Below are positions 55,380 through 64,000 of a stretch of 64,000 nt of DNA, one piece after another. Position 1 is the stretch's first letter, and every line of letters begins with the position of its first letter. The position numbers and the translations under genes are program-made. This stretch comes from Muraenolepis orangiensis (Eukaryota; Chordata; Actinopteri; Gadiformes; Muraenolepididae): positions 15,013,164 to 15,077,163 of the forward strand of contig CM051004.1 in NCBI GenBank assembly GCA_027704905.1. Direction: 5' to 3'. Under the pieces are notes generated by a model that searched no databases, was not told the origin of the DNA, and worked only from the letters and a program-made list of their open reading frames with translations.

Positions 55380-57088
55380 CCCTACCAATGATCTCACTGA
55401 AAAGGCTGCATAGGTGCTCATCCAGGCTCTAGTCATCTCCCATTTGGACTACTCCCTCCTTGCTGGCGCCCCGGGCGTCTGCCATCAGACCCCTGGAGCT
55501 CGGGGTTCTCCCACACATCTACCCTTCTCCAGTCTCTACTCTGGCTACCTGTAGCTGCTCACAGGCACTGGTCAAGCCCTACATCCCTGCCCGTCCACTT
55601 CACTCTGCTACTTCGGGGTCTTTGCTTGCCCGTCGCTTAGGGGCCCTTGTGGAACTCGACATAGTCCAACGGTTTGAGATAACCTTCGATAACGGCTCAC
55701 ACGGAATGTCAACACAGACAAGGCGTTCTTTCCGCTGGCTCCATTTAGGGGCCCTTGTGGAACTCGACATAGTCCAACGGTTTGAGATAACCTTCGATAA
55801 CGGCTCACACGGAATGTCAACACAGACAAGGCGTTCTTTCCGCTGGCTCCATCTTGTGGCGATCTACGCGGTCACGGCTCTTTTCTGTCCTGGCCCTAAA
55901 GTGGTGAAACAAACTCCCCACGGTTGTCAGGACTGCAGAGTCACTGCCCATCTTCCGCTGCAGGCTGAAAACTCACCTCTTCAGGAATCACTTCCCGGAT
56001 CCTTCCTCTTTTTACTAGCGTCTTACTAGGTCGATTGTTGGCTTGTTAGTTAGTTAGATAGTGTTCTTGGAGACTTTTTGGGGATGAAATGCACTTATGA
56101 CTTCTGGTGATGACGAACACACTATTGTTGCCTCTGCTAAATGACCGTAATGTAATGAGTAGATTTTCTGTCAGCGTGTGTCCATCGGAAAAACGGTTTT
56201 GTTATTGTTTTTGTTTTTGTTGTGTGTGCATGTGTGTGTGTGTGTGTAGGGGACTACTTTAATGCCCAACCTGACATCAGTGCTGTTTGACAAGGCTGAA
56301 TGGGAGACACCAGACTGCTTCAACCCTGCACACTTCCTGAACGCCGACGGAAAGCTTGTCAGGAGGGATGCGTTCATGCCCTTCTCTGCAGGTGATTCAC
56401 GCCTGCAGAGCACACAACCAGCGCTGGAGACCATACCTCATACACCATTCTGTGTGACACTATGTATAATAGGGCCTCCCTCCCTTCCTAGAGGGAAGGG
56501 TGGGAGGCCCTATTATACAGTGTCAAGTCAATTATATTTGCATAACCCTTTAGTCACAGTCTCAAAGGGCTTCATAGACCATATATGTATGTATGACACC
56601 CCCTAACCCTAGCCCCCAAAGGGCAAGACCAAAACACTCCCTTAGTGATCAAGGAAGAAACCTTGAGAAGGAACGCAGAGTGGGGGGGAGGGTCTCTCCT
56701 TCTAGGGAGGGAACAGGAGTGTGAGTAAATGGACATGCAGAACAGCTGCATTACAAGCAAACATTTTAAGTCCAATTCCATTAAATGAAAATGTCTATTT
56801 ATTTCTTCATCAAAAACCAAAACGCATGCCGTTCCACATGAGACCTCTTGCAGTGCGAATGACCGCTTTCAGGACATGGGTTCATGCTGTGATGTCTGTG
56901 GTCTGTCGCCAGGTAAGCGTGCGTGCCTCGGGGAGAGCCTGGCCAGAATGGAGCTGTTCTTGTTTTTCGTGAATCTTATGCAGAAGTTCAGCTTCTCAAC
57001 GCCGGACGACGCCCAGCTGAGCACAGAAGGAATCATCGGAGCCACGCGCTCCCCCCATCCGTTCAAGATATACGCCATGCCTCGCTAA
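49768..57088 (+). CDS. Cytochrome P450 family 2 gene E (distinct paralog)
   Basis: Nine exons: 49768-49959, 50387-50552, 50683-50835, 51501-51661, 51951-52127, 52845-52986, 53336-53523, 56250-56391 and 56913-57088; GT-AG introns, 498 codons, no stop. Motifs: membrane anchor (about residues 10-30), PPGP, W130-x-x-x-R134, AGSETT (307-312), E364-x-x-R367, FSAGKRACLGE with Cys445. Its sequence is clearly apart from A-D (for example GDVDP-type G helix, MARLYS region), so it belongs to another CYP2 subfamily. The start Met follows a (GA)-rich 5' leader; an in-frame ATG at 49696 would add 24 low-complexity residues and is less likely. AATAAA at 57417-57422 is a good poly(A) signal. Intron 7 holds a LINE and intron 5 a SINE. 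Confidence 0.9.
50850..50918. repeat. (GA)n microsatellite
   Basis: In intron 3 of gene E, starting 15 nt after the donor site. Confidence 0.9.
52305..52560 (-). repeat. SINE-like element with tRNA-type head
   Basis: On the minus strand it starts GGGGGCGCCAGGATAGG, has GGTCGCTGGTTCTAGTCCC (box B-like), then TTGAGCAAGGCATCAGACCC, and ends GACCAATAAAGACGATTCAA. The same family is at 60127-60352 on the plus strand. Confidence 0.6.
53040..53165 (+). repeat. Short SINE-like fragment
   Basis: GGGTTCGATCCAC (box B-like) followed by CTTGAGCAAGATGCCTTAACC, a common fish SINE body. In intron 6 of gene E. Confidence 0.4.
54250..56160 (+). mobile_element. Degenerate LINE in intron 7 of gene E
   Basis: Endonuclease start with LNFLALTETSISSENTSSPT (54329 on), an LLGDFNI-like block (about 54570), NQLDLIFTRHCD (about 54650), an RT-proximal fragment with FDKKVNDIRSAFPEP (about 55165), and a C-terminal block LVISHLDYSLLAG (about 55427). 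The RT core is missing. Contains an (AGT)n run (55333-55379) and an in-frame 108-bp duplication (55637-55852). Inactive. Confidence 0.75.
55637..55852 (+). repeat. Two tandem copies of a 108-bp unit
   Basis: Unit starts TTAGGGGCCCTTGTGGAACT and ends CGCTGGCTCCAT. The two copies look identical, so the duplication is young. A diverged third copy lies at about 57463-57545. Confidence 0.9.
56455..56525. repeat. Long near-perfect hairpin in intron 8 of gene E
   Basis: Arms of about 33 nt: TGACACTATGTATAATAGGG at the left pairs with CCCTATTATACAGTGTCA at the right, with a TAGA loop, one 2-nt bulge and one mismatch. It could be a foldback repeat end or a miRNA-like hairpin. Confidence 0.8.
56526..56720. 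repeat. Dispersed fish repeat fragment
   Basis: AAAGGGCTTCATAGACC, then AAACCTTGAGAAGGAACGC and a G-rich stretch, resembles a common teleost repeat body. Identity not established. Confidence 0.35.
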
Positions 57089-57416
57089 CCCTTAGACTCA
57101 TAACCAATATACTTATCTCTGCTAGTTGAGTCTACTACTCATGCCTTGGTACAGAGAGTAGCAGAGCCATCACTTTAATGCCATCAGTGACCCCTGTGTT
57201 TGTCCTACAACATTGCCTCTTGTGAAATGGGGCTACACTCCTTTTAAACTGAAATTAGCACCAATACAATTATTTAACCCATAATAACAACCCTTACTTT
57301 TCCACCATTTGTTTAAGTAGCACAACATCCATTTAGCCTTTATTCCAAGTCAATGTATGGGCAATACAATTAGTTTGTTTTGTCACTTCCATGGAGCGTT
57401 GTATATGCTTAATGAG

Positions 57417-57422
57417 AATAAA
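57417..57422 (+). terminator. Poly(A) signal of gene E
   Basis: AATAAA about 330 nt after the stop codon; no other canonical hexamer lies closer in this 3' UTR. Confidence 0.6.
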
Positions 57423-57462
57423 ATGTACTGTTATGCAACCCCCTGTCAAGCGCTGAACGCGA

Positions 57463-57545
57463 CATAGTCCGAAGGTCAACGGTTCAAGATAACCTTCGGT
57501 TCACACGCAATGTTAACACGGACTTTCTTTCCGCTGGCTCACCGC
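57463..57545 (+). repeat. Diverged copy of the 108-bp module
   Basis: GCGACATAGTCCGAAGGTCA, GATAACCTTCGGTTCACACG and TTTCTTTCCGCTGGCTCA align with the unit duplicated at 55637-55852. Confidence 0.6.
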
Positions 57546-59034
57546 TGGACACATGTCGTGCCAAAAAAGACTCATCGCCGGCCAAAAACAGCTTACAGTC
57601 CACGGGAGGGCACGCAACCCTTTGAAAGACTTGGAAAAAAAGTAATGGCCTCTTTTGCAATTTGCATTGTGACTCTGCACTATTTTATCTGCTGTGTGCC
57701 CTAGCTTTCTTATCTTCAACACAGAAAAACAACCCATAAAAGACAGTTCAATCAGTTGTTGGCAAACAATCACTTTCCGGCCGATTTGAACCAGAACTAA
57801 AACCAGCTAAACAACAGCTTCATCTAGTAGCTCAGAAAATACAGTCTGCACAACACAACTTTGTGTGGAAAAAAGGTATTTATTTACTTTTAACAAGAAA
57901 AACAAAAGGCCAAACATTTTCGCCACAAAATCCTAGATATTTCTAATCACACTTTTAAAATTTGAAATCATTATTTTCCACAAAGTGCTATACTTGATCA
58001 TTAGCATTATATTAATGACGTTGTCTTTAAATCAGTAGGTCTAAAAGTATAATTCACTGCAAAGGAACAAACAAATAAACAAGATCGCTATTGCGAACAT
58101 AAAGTCAAGCACGTGTTTCAGGTGTCAAAATGTTCCAACGCCAGCATCTCATCCAACTACACATTTGGATTATCCAACAATGAACCTACAATATCACCGC
58201 AGAGTCTTGGCCACCTATGGCACTGTTCCACACTCCAATCTCAAGGAAACATTCCTCCACAGCCAGTTTACCTCAGCCGAAACCATGTACAGTTCCATAG
58301 CTACTTCATATCGGACACAACTCATTCAGCAGGCACAGGTATTGAGGCTATATCTTATAATGGCGTTTGGGTCAAAAGCTGGTGTGAAAATCCTAACTTC
58401 CAGAGCATTACAACAATTTGAAATTAATCCATTGATCACATGAGGAAAAAACAACTACAAATAGAGGAAACAGAATCAGCCCAAACAGATGCAGATCCAG
58501 AAGAGAAAGAAGAGTGCTGAAACAGAGCTTAATAACTTTGATTGGATTAGAAAGACTCAAGGTTCTCAAAGAACCTCTGACTTTTCTTACTAAATAGGAC
58601 TATACAACAGCTATGTTGCATGTTTGCGGAATAAGCTTTTTTGTTTGTTGTTAAAATAGAAAAGAAAATCTGAAATGTGCTTGTATTTGCTGCTGGTGAC
58701 CAGCACCAGAACATACAGTCATAATGAGCACCGCTGTCTTATAGATGTGTTGGGTACAAAATAATTATTTATCTTCTGAGTAACAAGAAAATAGCCCTCT
58801 GTAGCTGCATAGGGTATCAGTACAATTTCACATCATCATCAACAGTCATCCTAAAGTTTTAGCAGGCCTTTACACTCAAGTTCCTAATTTAAAGTTACGA
58901 CCACATTCAATATAGTAGGTACAGTATTTCTGAATAATAATATTCAGCATTCTCGTAAGTCACTCATCCTTTCGAACAATTAAAGCACATACAAATAAAA
59001 AGCAAGTAAGAATGTGATTGTCAGGGCAAGTACC

Positions 59035-59390
59035 TGGTAGCATACATTACAAAGTACCTGGTAGTATACATAACAAAGTACCTAGTAGTATACATGACAA
59101 AGTACCTAGTAGTATACATGAAAAAGTACCTAGAGGTATACATGACAAAGCACCTAGAGGTATACATGACAAAGCACCTAGTAGTATACATAAAGTACCT
59201 AGTAGCATACATAACAAAGTACCTAGTAGCATACATAAGTACCTAGTAGTACACATAACAAAGTACCTAGTAGCATACATAAGTACCTAGTAGTACACAT
59301 AACAAAGTACCTAGTAGCATACATAACAAAGTACCTAGTAGCATACATAACAAAGTACCTAGTAGCATATATAAAAAAAACGTACCTGGT
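59035..59390. repeat. 24-bp minisatellite in the hook1 3' region
   Basis: About 14-15 units of AAGTACCTAGTAGCATACAT plus AACA, with deletions of 4-6 nt in some units. Contiguous head-to-tail units without distinct spacers. Confidence 0.9.
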
Positions 59391-59705
59391 AGTTTACATA
59401 AGTACGTGAATGCTGCCGCTACCCAGGTTACCAAGGCTTCTGGGAATGAATCACCATCAACAGGTTAGTCGATTCGGAGCGGTGGTGTAGTAGTGCGTTC
59501 GGATTAGCATGCGTGCGCGCGCACACACGGAGGAAGCAGTCAGAAGAAGAGCTTGTCGTTTACTTTTTTTTTTTTTGTACAGCACGGAAACCAGAAGTGG
59601 ATCCGCCATAGTTAGCGGACCGGTGCTTTAAAAGGGTTTAAGGTCACTTCAGTGTTTGCTTGTCTTAAGGGGTGGTGATCATGTCAAGTGACTGTTCTCT
59701 TGGGA

Positions 59706-59725
59706 GGGGGGGGGGGGGGGGGGGG
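59706..59725. repeat. G/C homopolymer abutting the hook1 stop codon
   Basis: Twenty G on the plus strand, hence about 20 C directly after the TAA of hook1 in the mRNA. Confidence 0.9.
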
Positions 59726-61812
59726 TTACTTGGCAGTGGAGGCGGGCACGTTGATTGATAGAGCGCGGCGTGAGGCGTTGGTGACCTGGCGCTGCTGGGA
59801 CAGGAAGGACTGACCCGGAGGCAGCATGGCGGAGGTGGTGCGGCCCCCCAGACGAGACTCCATACCCAGCTTCTGAAAGTTCAGGCTCTGGGCGAAGAGG
59901 AAGAAGGAGGAGAGAGAGGAACACATCAACAACACTGGAGAGTTAAGCTTCAGCAGTGGTTCAAGTCGTGATTTGGAGGACCGCGCGCACACACACGCAC
60001 CTTACCTTATTGTACCAAGCGGTCACTATAAGCTTCTCCTCATACTCCCTCAGCTTAGCCTGCTCACACTCCCGCTACAGGACACAGGAGAGGGAGCCAA
60101 GCGTCAGTATTAACAACCTATAGACTTTATACAGGGGCGGCAGGCTAGCGCAGACTGTTAGGACTTGGCTTTGGAACCGGAAGTTCGCCAAAGCCCTTGA
60201 GCAAGGCACCAGACCCCCGACACTGCTCCCTGGGCACTTTATATACAATAGCTGCCCACTGCTCCTAATACTAGGATGGGTAAATGTAGAAAAAACGATT
60301 TCACTGTGCGTGTGAACATGTATGTGACCAATAAAGACGATTCAATCCTTCAGATTTTATACAATCCAAGTTACTGACCGCTCCGCACATAGTCAAGGAG
60401 TTCACTGTCAAACGCACGCTCTGCCAAGAGTAGAGTCTGGGGCAGGGTGAGCCTGCACACCTGTGGGTCCTTGGTAATCAAGGCCCACAGGTTAAACCAG
60501 AAACCACCACACACACACACACACTTGAGAAGAAGAGCTCTAGCATGCACCCTCTCTGTTCATCTATCACCTACAAACTCCTTGGGAGGAGCCCGAAGTA
60601 GCCCTTTTAATGGCTTGTGGTGGAGTCATCTGCTACACATGTCATCCTATTATGTTTGTGTTGAATTTAAGAAAGGATGATGACCTCATTGTTGATCACA
60701 CACACTCCCGATGGAGGACGAGACCTACCTCCAGGGTGTGGATCTGCCGGTCCCGGTCCAGCACTTGGCTCTTTAGGGCTTGGATCTCTGCCGTGGCTGG
60801 GTTCAGTTTGGGATCCAGAGCTCGGATCACCTGAAGACCAAGTTGGAGGTTCAGTCATTCTTAAACTTTGCTTTGCTGTACAGTCCTTGATCACGTATGA
60901 TCCATAAGAGTTAATGTTATACAAAACAGGCTTCACTCAAATCCACCCAATAATTAAAACTACAGACGACACACACACACAGATGATGATGATGTGGGCT
61001 CACATTGCGGGCTTTCTCCAGGTACATCTTGTACCGCTCCTCCATGGCCTTCATGTCATCGTCCTTCTTCTTCAGGGCAGCTATCAGCTCGTCCAGCCTC
61101 AACGCTGAGAATATAAAGAAAATATAAATCCTATCAAATGACACTGCATGGTGCGGCGCTAGCCTCACGAAACCATTTGGAGTTTGTAGCCCGCAATGAA
61201 CGTCAGCAGGCGGTAGGCCAGACGGATGTGGAGCAGCAGAGTGTGACCTCTCGGTCAGATCCAGACTCACAGGTCTGAGTGTTGTCGGGCTGGAGGTCCT
61301 CCAGCAGCTCCTTCTTCTTCATGATCTCATCCTGAGCCTCGTTCAGCTGCACCCTGCCGAAGGGGAAGAGAGAAAACAAACGTGAGTAAGGGGACGTAAT
61401 GTGACTGCCATCTACTGGTGATCGAAAGGAAGTTCAACAACACAAGCAGAGCTCGTTGTGGCGATACCAACATATAAATCCAAACCCCCCACAGGCAAAT
61501 TTATACAGGGGGTTGTAGACATGTTGTGGTTTGTATTGACTGAAGTATGACCGATAAACACATCTTAAGTCAAAGACAGAGACAATACTTACATATGAGC
61601 ATCAAGTTTCCTCTTCAAGTTGGACTGGGAAAAAAAACAACAACATAAAACAAACCAATAGATAAACCATTCCTTTCCTCCCCACAGATAATTGTGTTGT
61701 GGCTGGTTACATGTGGACCTGAACTGTAGCGCTACAATCACCGATCAACTACTACTGCAGTTCTGTACAATTTCACAGGACATTTAAACAATTTAAATGC
61801 ATGTCACTATAT

Positions 61813-61857
<45 letters not shown>

Positions 61858-64000
61858 ACACTTTATCAAGGTTATTGCACTGCCATGGTTTACCTTTTTT
61901 TAAATACCTAGGTAAATTACTTACGTAGTATTTAAATGTCAATTTACATTTGGTATTTACATTTTTTGTAAGTAATCATTTTATTTGAATGTCACTTACT
62001 TTATTATTACTAATAATTATTATACTATTGCACTATTCTTTGATGCGAGCTGCTTCTTTATTTATCCTGTATTTTCCCAGGATGAATAAAGAAGAAGAAG
62101 TAGTAGTAATAGTAATCTACATGTAATGCAATGCAATCTACTACATAGATCCGGTGGTAGGACAGAGCACTCGCGCTGCCTTACATACATACAGGCAGCA
62201 GAGCCTCTGTGTGACGGTGCTATGAGGGAGCAGCAGCAGCAGCAGCAGTGTGGTGGGCGTAGTACTCACGTCATCCGGCTGGGCCCCCTGGCTCTGAAGG
62301 GCCTTCTGGAGGTCATCCACCTGCTGGTGCAGCTCAGCCATCCTCTCACGACTCAGCCTGGACACGGGAGAGGGAGACGGTGTAGAAATACAAGATATAA
62401 GATACTTTATTGTCCATTTGCAACAAGTACAATGGAATGCTTACTCCCCATTCCTTCCCATAAAAAACAATACTATAAAAACATACTAGATACAATAAAA
62501 ATGTACATTAAAAGAACAATAGAGTGACAGATGCTATTTAAATGTTTTGAATTGTGCAAAAAGATTTAAAAGCATTTAGAGTGCCAGTAGTGTAGCAGCA
62601 TCATGAATACAGTGCAGTAACTGTAATGAGTCCCAAAAGTCGAGCAAAGTATGATATTGTAATGTAAATGACAATGTTATGATTGTGGCAGCACTCCTAG
62701 CAGTTCACACACAGGCACAGGCGCATTGCCTGTGGATAAAAACTATCCTAAACCGTCCTTGTACGGACACCAATTTGTCAGGCAAGAGAAGTACTGAGTC
62801 GCCAGAAGTCAAACATGCATCGTGCATCTCCTTCCTAACACGCCTAACAAGAGCAGAACCAGTGCTAAAAGTAAAAGTACAATAAGTTGGCTCCCTAGAT
62901 TTGACACAATAAGTACATTTTTTTCTTACAATACCGTGAGCAGGGCCTGCACATGTTGTACATGTTGAATTGAACTCTGTGGGTTTAGTGATTAAGGAAA
63001 ATATTTCCAAGGCTTTTTAATGTGTCTAACTGCGTTCGGCACACACAAGGCACGTTGGGTTTTCGTTGACTTCAGTGTTCTTCGAAAAAAGAACGTTGGA
63101 AAAAGGATTTGTTCTGCATCGACTTTCCTTCTCTCGTAAGCAGTACTTTTTTAAACTTCTGAATGATTAGGGGCCTCTGCGTGGCATCTAGCGCCACCCA
63201 GGTTATTTGGGGAATTATAACAACAAATATTTCTATTTGATACGTTTTTTTCTTTGGGTTTAGTTTTTTGTAGGCCTACGCTGATTATGTTGTTTGTACT
63301 TTTGAGATATTTTTCTAACTTTTTTTCGCTAAAATGTAAGGACCTCTTTTAAATTTTTATTATTAATTATAAAAAATAAAAAAAACATCTACGGAGTGAC
63401 ATGAGAAAAATAAATAAATAAAACTAACCTGTGGGAACGAGAAACTATCCCGCGTGCACGCAAATGTTTCTTGTTCCCACGAGATAGTAACTTGTGCGCA
63501 CAGGTTAATTAACTTCTGCACACAAGATACTAACTTGTGCGCACAAGATACTATCTTGTGGGAACGAGAAACCTTTGCGTGCGCGATAGTTTCTCGTTCC
63601 CACGGGTTAGTATGTCGTGCGCACGAGAAAGTTATTCTTTACCTCATGTCACTTTAGGGGCTCCGTATATATCTTATTGACCCTATGGCCGGGTTGAACC
63701 ACCCGGTGGGTCGGATCCCATAGTTTGACATCCCTGCTCTAGAATAAGTCAGTCTGTCTGTCTGTCTGTCTCACTCCCCATATGTCTGTCTGTGTCTCAC
63801 TTCCTGTCTGTGTCTCACTTCCCGTCTGTCAGTCAGTCAGTCAGTCACCCTCCCCATCTGTCTGTCTGTCTGTCTCACTCTCCATCAGTCAGTACCTGTT
63901 CTCAGTGTCTAGCTCGCTGCGTGTGCGGTGGGACTCCTCCAGCTGGGTCTGCAGGTCGCTGATCTTCTTCCTCTCAAAGTCCTCCTGCTGCACCCGGAGC
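59726..64000 (-). CDS. hook1: HOOK1 microtubule/cargo adaptor, C-terminal exons (partial)
   Basis: Hook proteins link dynein to endosomal cargo through a long coiled coil and a C-terminal cargo/FTS-FHIP binding region. Exons in coding order: 63896 to beyond 64000, 62270-62357, 61593-61624, 61271-61353, 61004-61104, 60729-60830, 60006-60074 and 59726-59887 (stop TAA at 59728-59726). Phases join without a break. Diagnostic blocks: QQEDFERKKISDLQTQLEES (coiled coil), KKKDDDMKAMEERYKMYLEK, VIRALDPKLNPATAEIQALK, YEEKLIVTAWYNK and the HOOK1-type end FQKLGMESRL...SFLSQQRQVTN. HOOK2 and HOOK3 differ in this tail. The gene runs off the window at its 5' side. It is convergent with CYP2 gene E. Confidence 0.92.
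60127..60352 (+). repeat. SINE-like element, plus-strand copy
   Basis: Same family as 52305-52560 (TTGAGCAAGGCACCAGACCC, AATAGCTGCCCACTGCTCCT, GACCAATAAAGACGATTCAA). In a hook1 intron. Confidence 0.6.
60445..60645 (+). repeat. LTR-like dispersed repeat, copy 2
   Basis: Counterpart of 43040-43290, with the same order of blocks and a (CA)n insertion. In a hook1 intron. Confidence 0.5.
61815..61853. repeat. (CA)n microsatellite
   Basis: About 39 nt in a hook1 intron. Confidence 0.95.
62395..62770 (-). mobile_element. LINE 3' end, 5'-truncated copy
   Basis: The same 3' UTR as the intron 2 LINE of gene A (compare 2095-2420): GTGCCAGTAGTG, CAGTGCAGTAACTGT, TGCCTGTGGATAAAAAC and the CTTACTCCCCATTCC tail signature. 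In the intron upstream (in gene sense) of hook1 exon 62270-62357. Confidence 0.7.
63390..63667. mobile_element. Palindromic MITE-like element
   Basis: Ends ACGGAGTGACATGAG and CTCATGTCACTTTAGGGGCTCCGT form TIRs, the left one with a 9-nt deletion. The interior is built from repeated modules: TTGTGCGCACAAG-type palindromes and GTGGGAACGAGAAA in both orientations. No ORF; target duplication unclear. Confidence 0.65.
63745..63895. repeat. (GTCT)n/(AGTC)n microsatellite
   Basis: Imperfect tetranucleotide runs that end at the donor site of the hook1 exon at 63896. Confidence 0.85.

Larger units (their letters stand above)
57879..59725 (-). other. Probable 3' UTR of hook1
   Basis: Downstream of the hook1 stop on the minus strand. 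The furthest plausible poly(A) signal is AATAAA at 57884-57879. No ORF of interest. Contains the minisatellite at 59035-59390 and a C homopolymer next to the stop. The extent is an inference. Confidence 0.45.

Noticed and set aside
58113..58443. Overlapping ORFs of about 100 codons on the plus strand
   Set aside because: They lie in the probable hook1 3' UTR on the opposite strand and show no recognisable domain.
59018..59290. Possible CRISPR array or repeat protein at the 24-bp repeats
   Set aside because: Units are contiguous without unique spacers, in a vertebrate genome next to a 3' UTR; it is a minisatellite.

Overview
The window is vertebrate genomic DNA, almost certainly from a ray-finned (teleost) fish. 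The evidence is nine-exon CYP2-family cytochrome P450 genes lying next to a HOOK1 gene (the HOOK1-CYP2J neighbourhood of vertebrates, expanded in fish to several CYP2 genes), very many long (CA/TG)n arrays, and fish-type LINE, hAT and chromodomain Ty3/gypsy remnants. All splice-site and reading-frame statements come from reading the sequence by hand. CYP subfamily letters cannot be assigned without a search.

Layout: gene A (1333-11030, +), gene B (20166-30601, -), gene C (33186-38802, -), gene D (39927-47429, -) and gene E (49768-57088, +) are five complete CYP2-type genes. Each has nine exons, and each rebuilds to 498 codons with an intact C-helix W-x-x-x-R, I-helix A-G-x-E-T-T, E-x-x-R and F-S-A-G-K-R-x-C-x-G heme loop. 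A to D form one recent lineage; E is an older paralog. The 3' eight coding exons of hook1 run on the minus strand from 64000 to 59726, tail to tail with gene E.

Genes A and B are the two arms of a palindrome of about 11 kb (left arm 1204-12049, right arm ending at 30730) with a spacer of about 355 bp. Both arms carry the same LINE remnant in intron 2 and the same gypsy remnant in intron 5, so those insertions predate the inverted duplication. An 0.8 kb hAT element with an exact 8-bp target duplication lies only in the B arm. The spacer resembles the downstream flank of gene C in the orientation of gene B, which suggests that B is the ancestral-orientation copy and A the inverted one.

The palindrome centre appears twice: 10506-16235 and 17236-22978 are nearly identical and flank a run of exactly 1000 N. 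This creates extra partial copies (exons 6-9 of a B-like gene at 13429-16077 and exon 9 of an A-like gene at 17589-17764). It is either an uncollapsed assembly overlap or the visible edges of a larger array of palindromes.

The genes presumably encode ER-membrane monooxygenases (fatty acid and xenobiotic oxidation by family analogy); no operon-like organisation applies. Points of special interest are the (UG)n tract that replaces the polypyrimidine tract in front of the heme-ligand exon in A-D, a LINE tail that supplies the 3' end of A and B, a shared proximal promoter block in A-D, a GC-AG intron in C, two hAT elements with target duplications, a long hairpin in intron 8 of E, and a modular palindromic MITE inside hook1.
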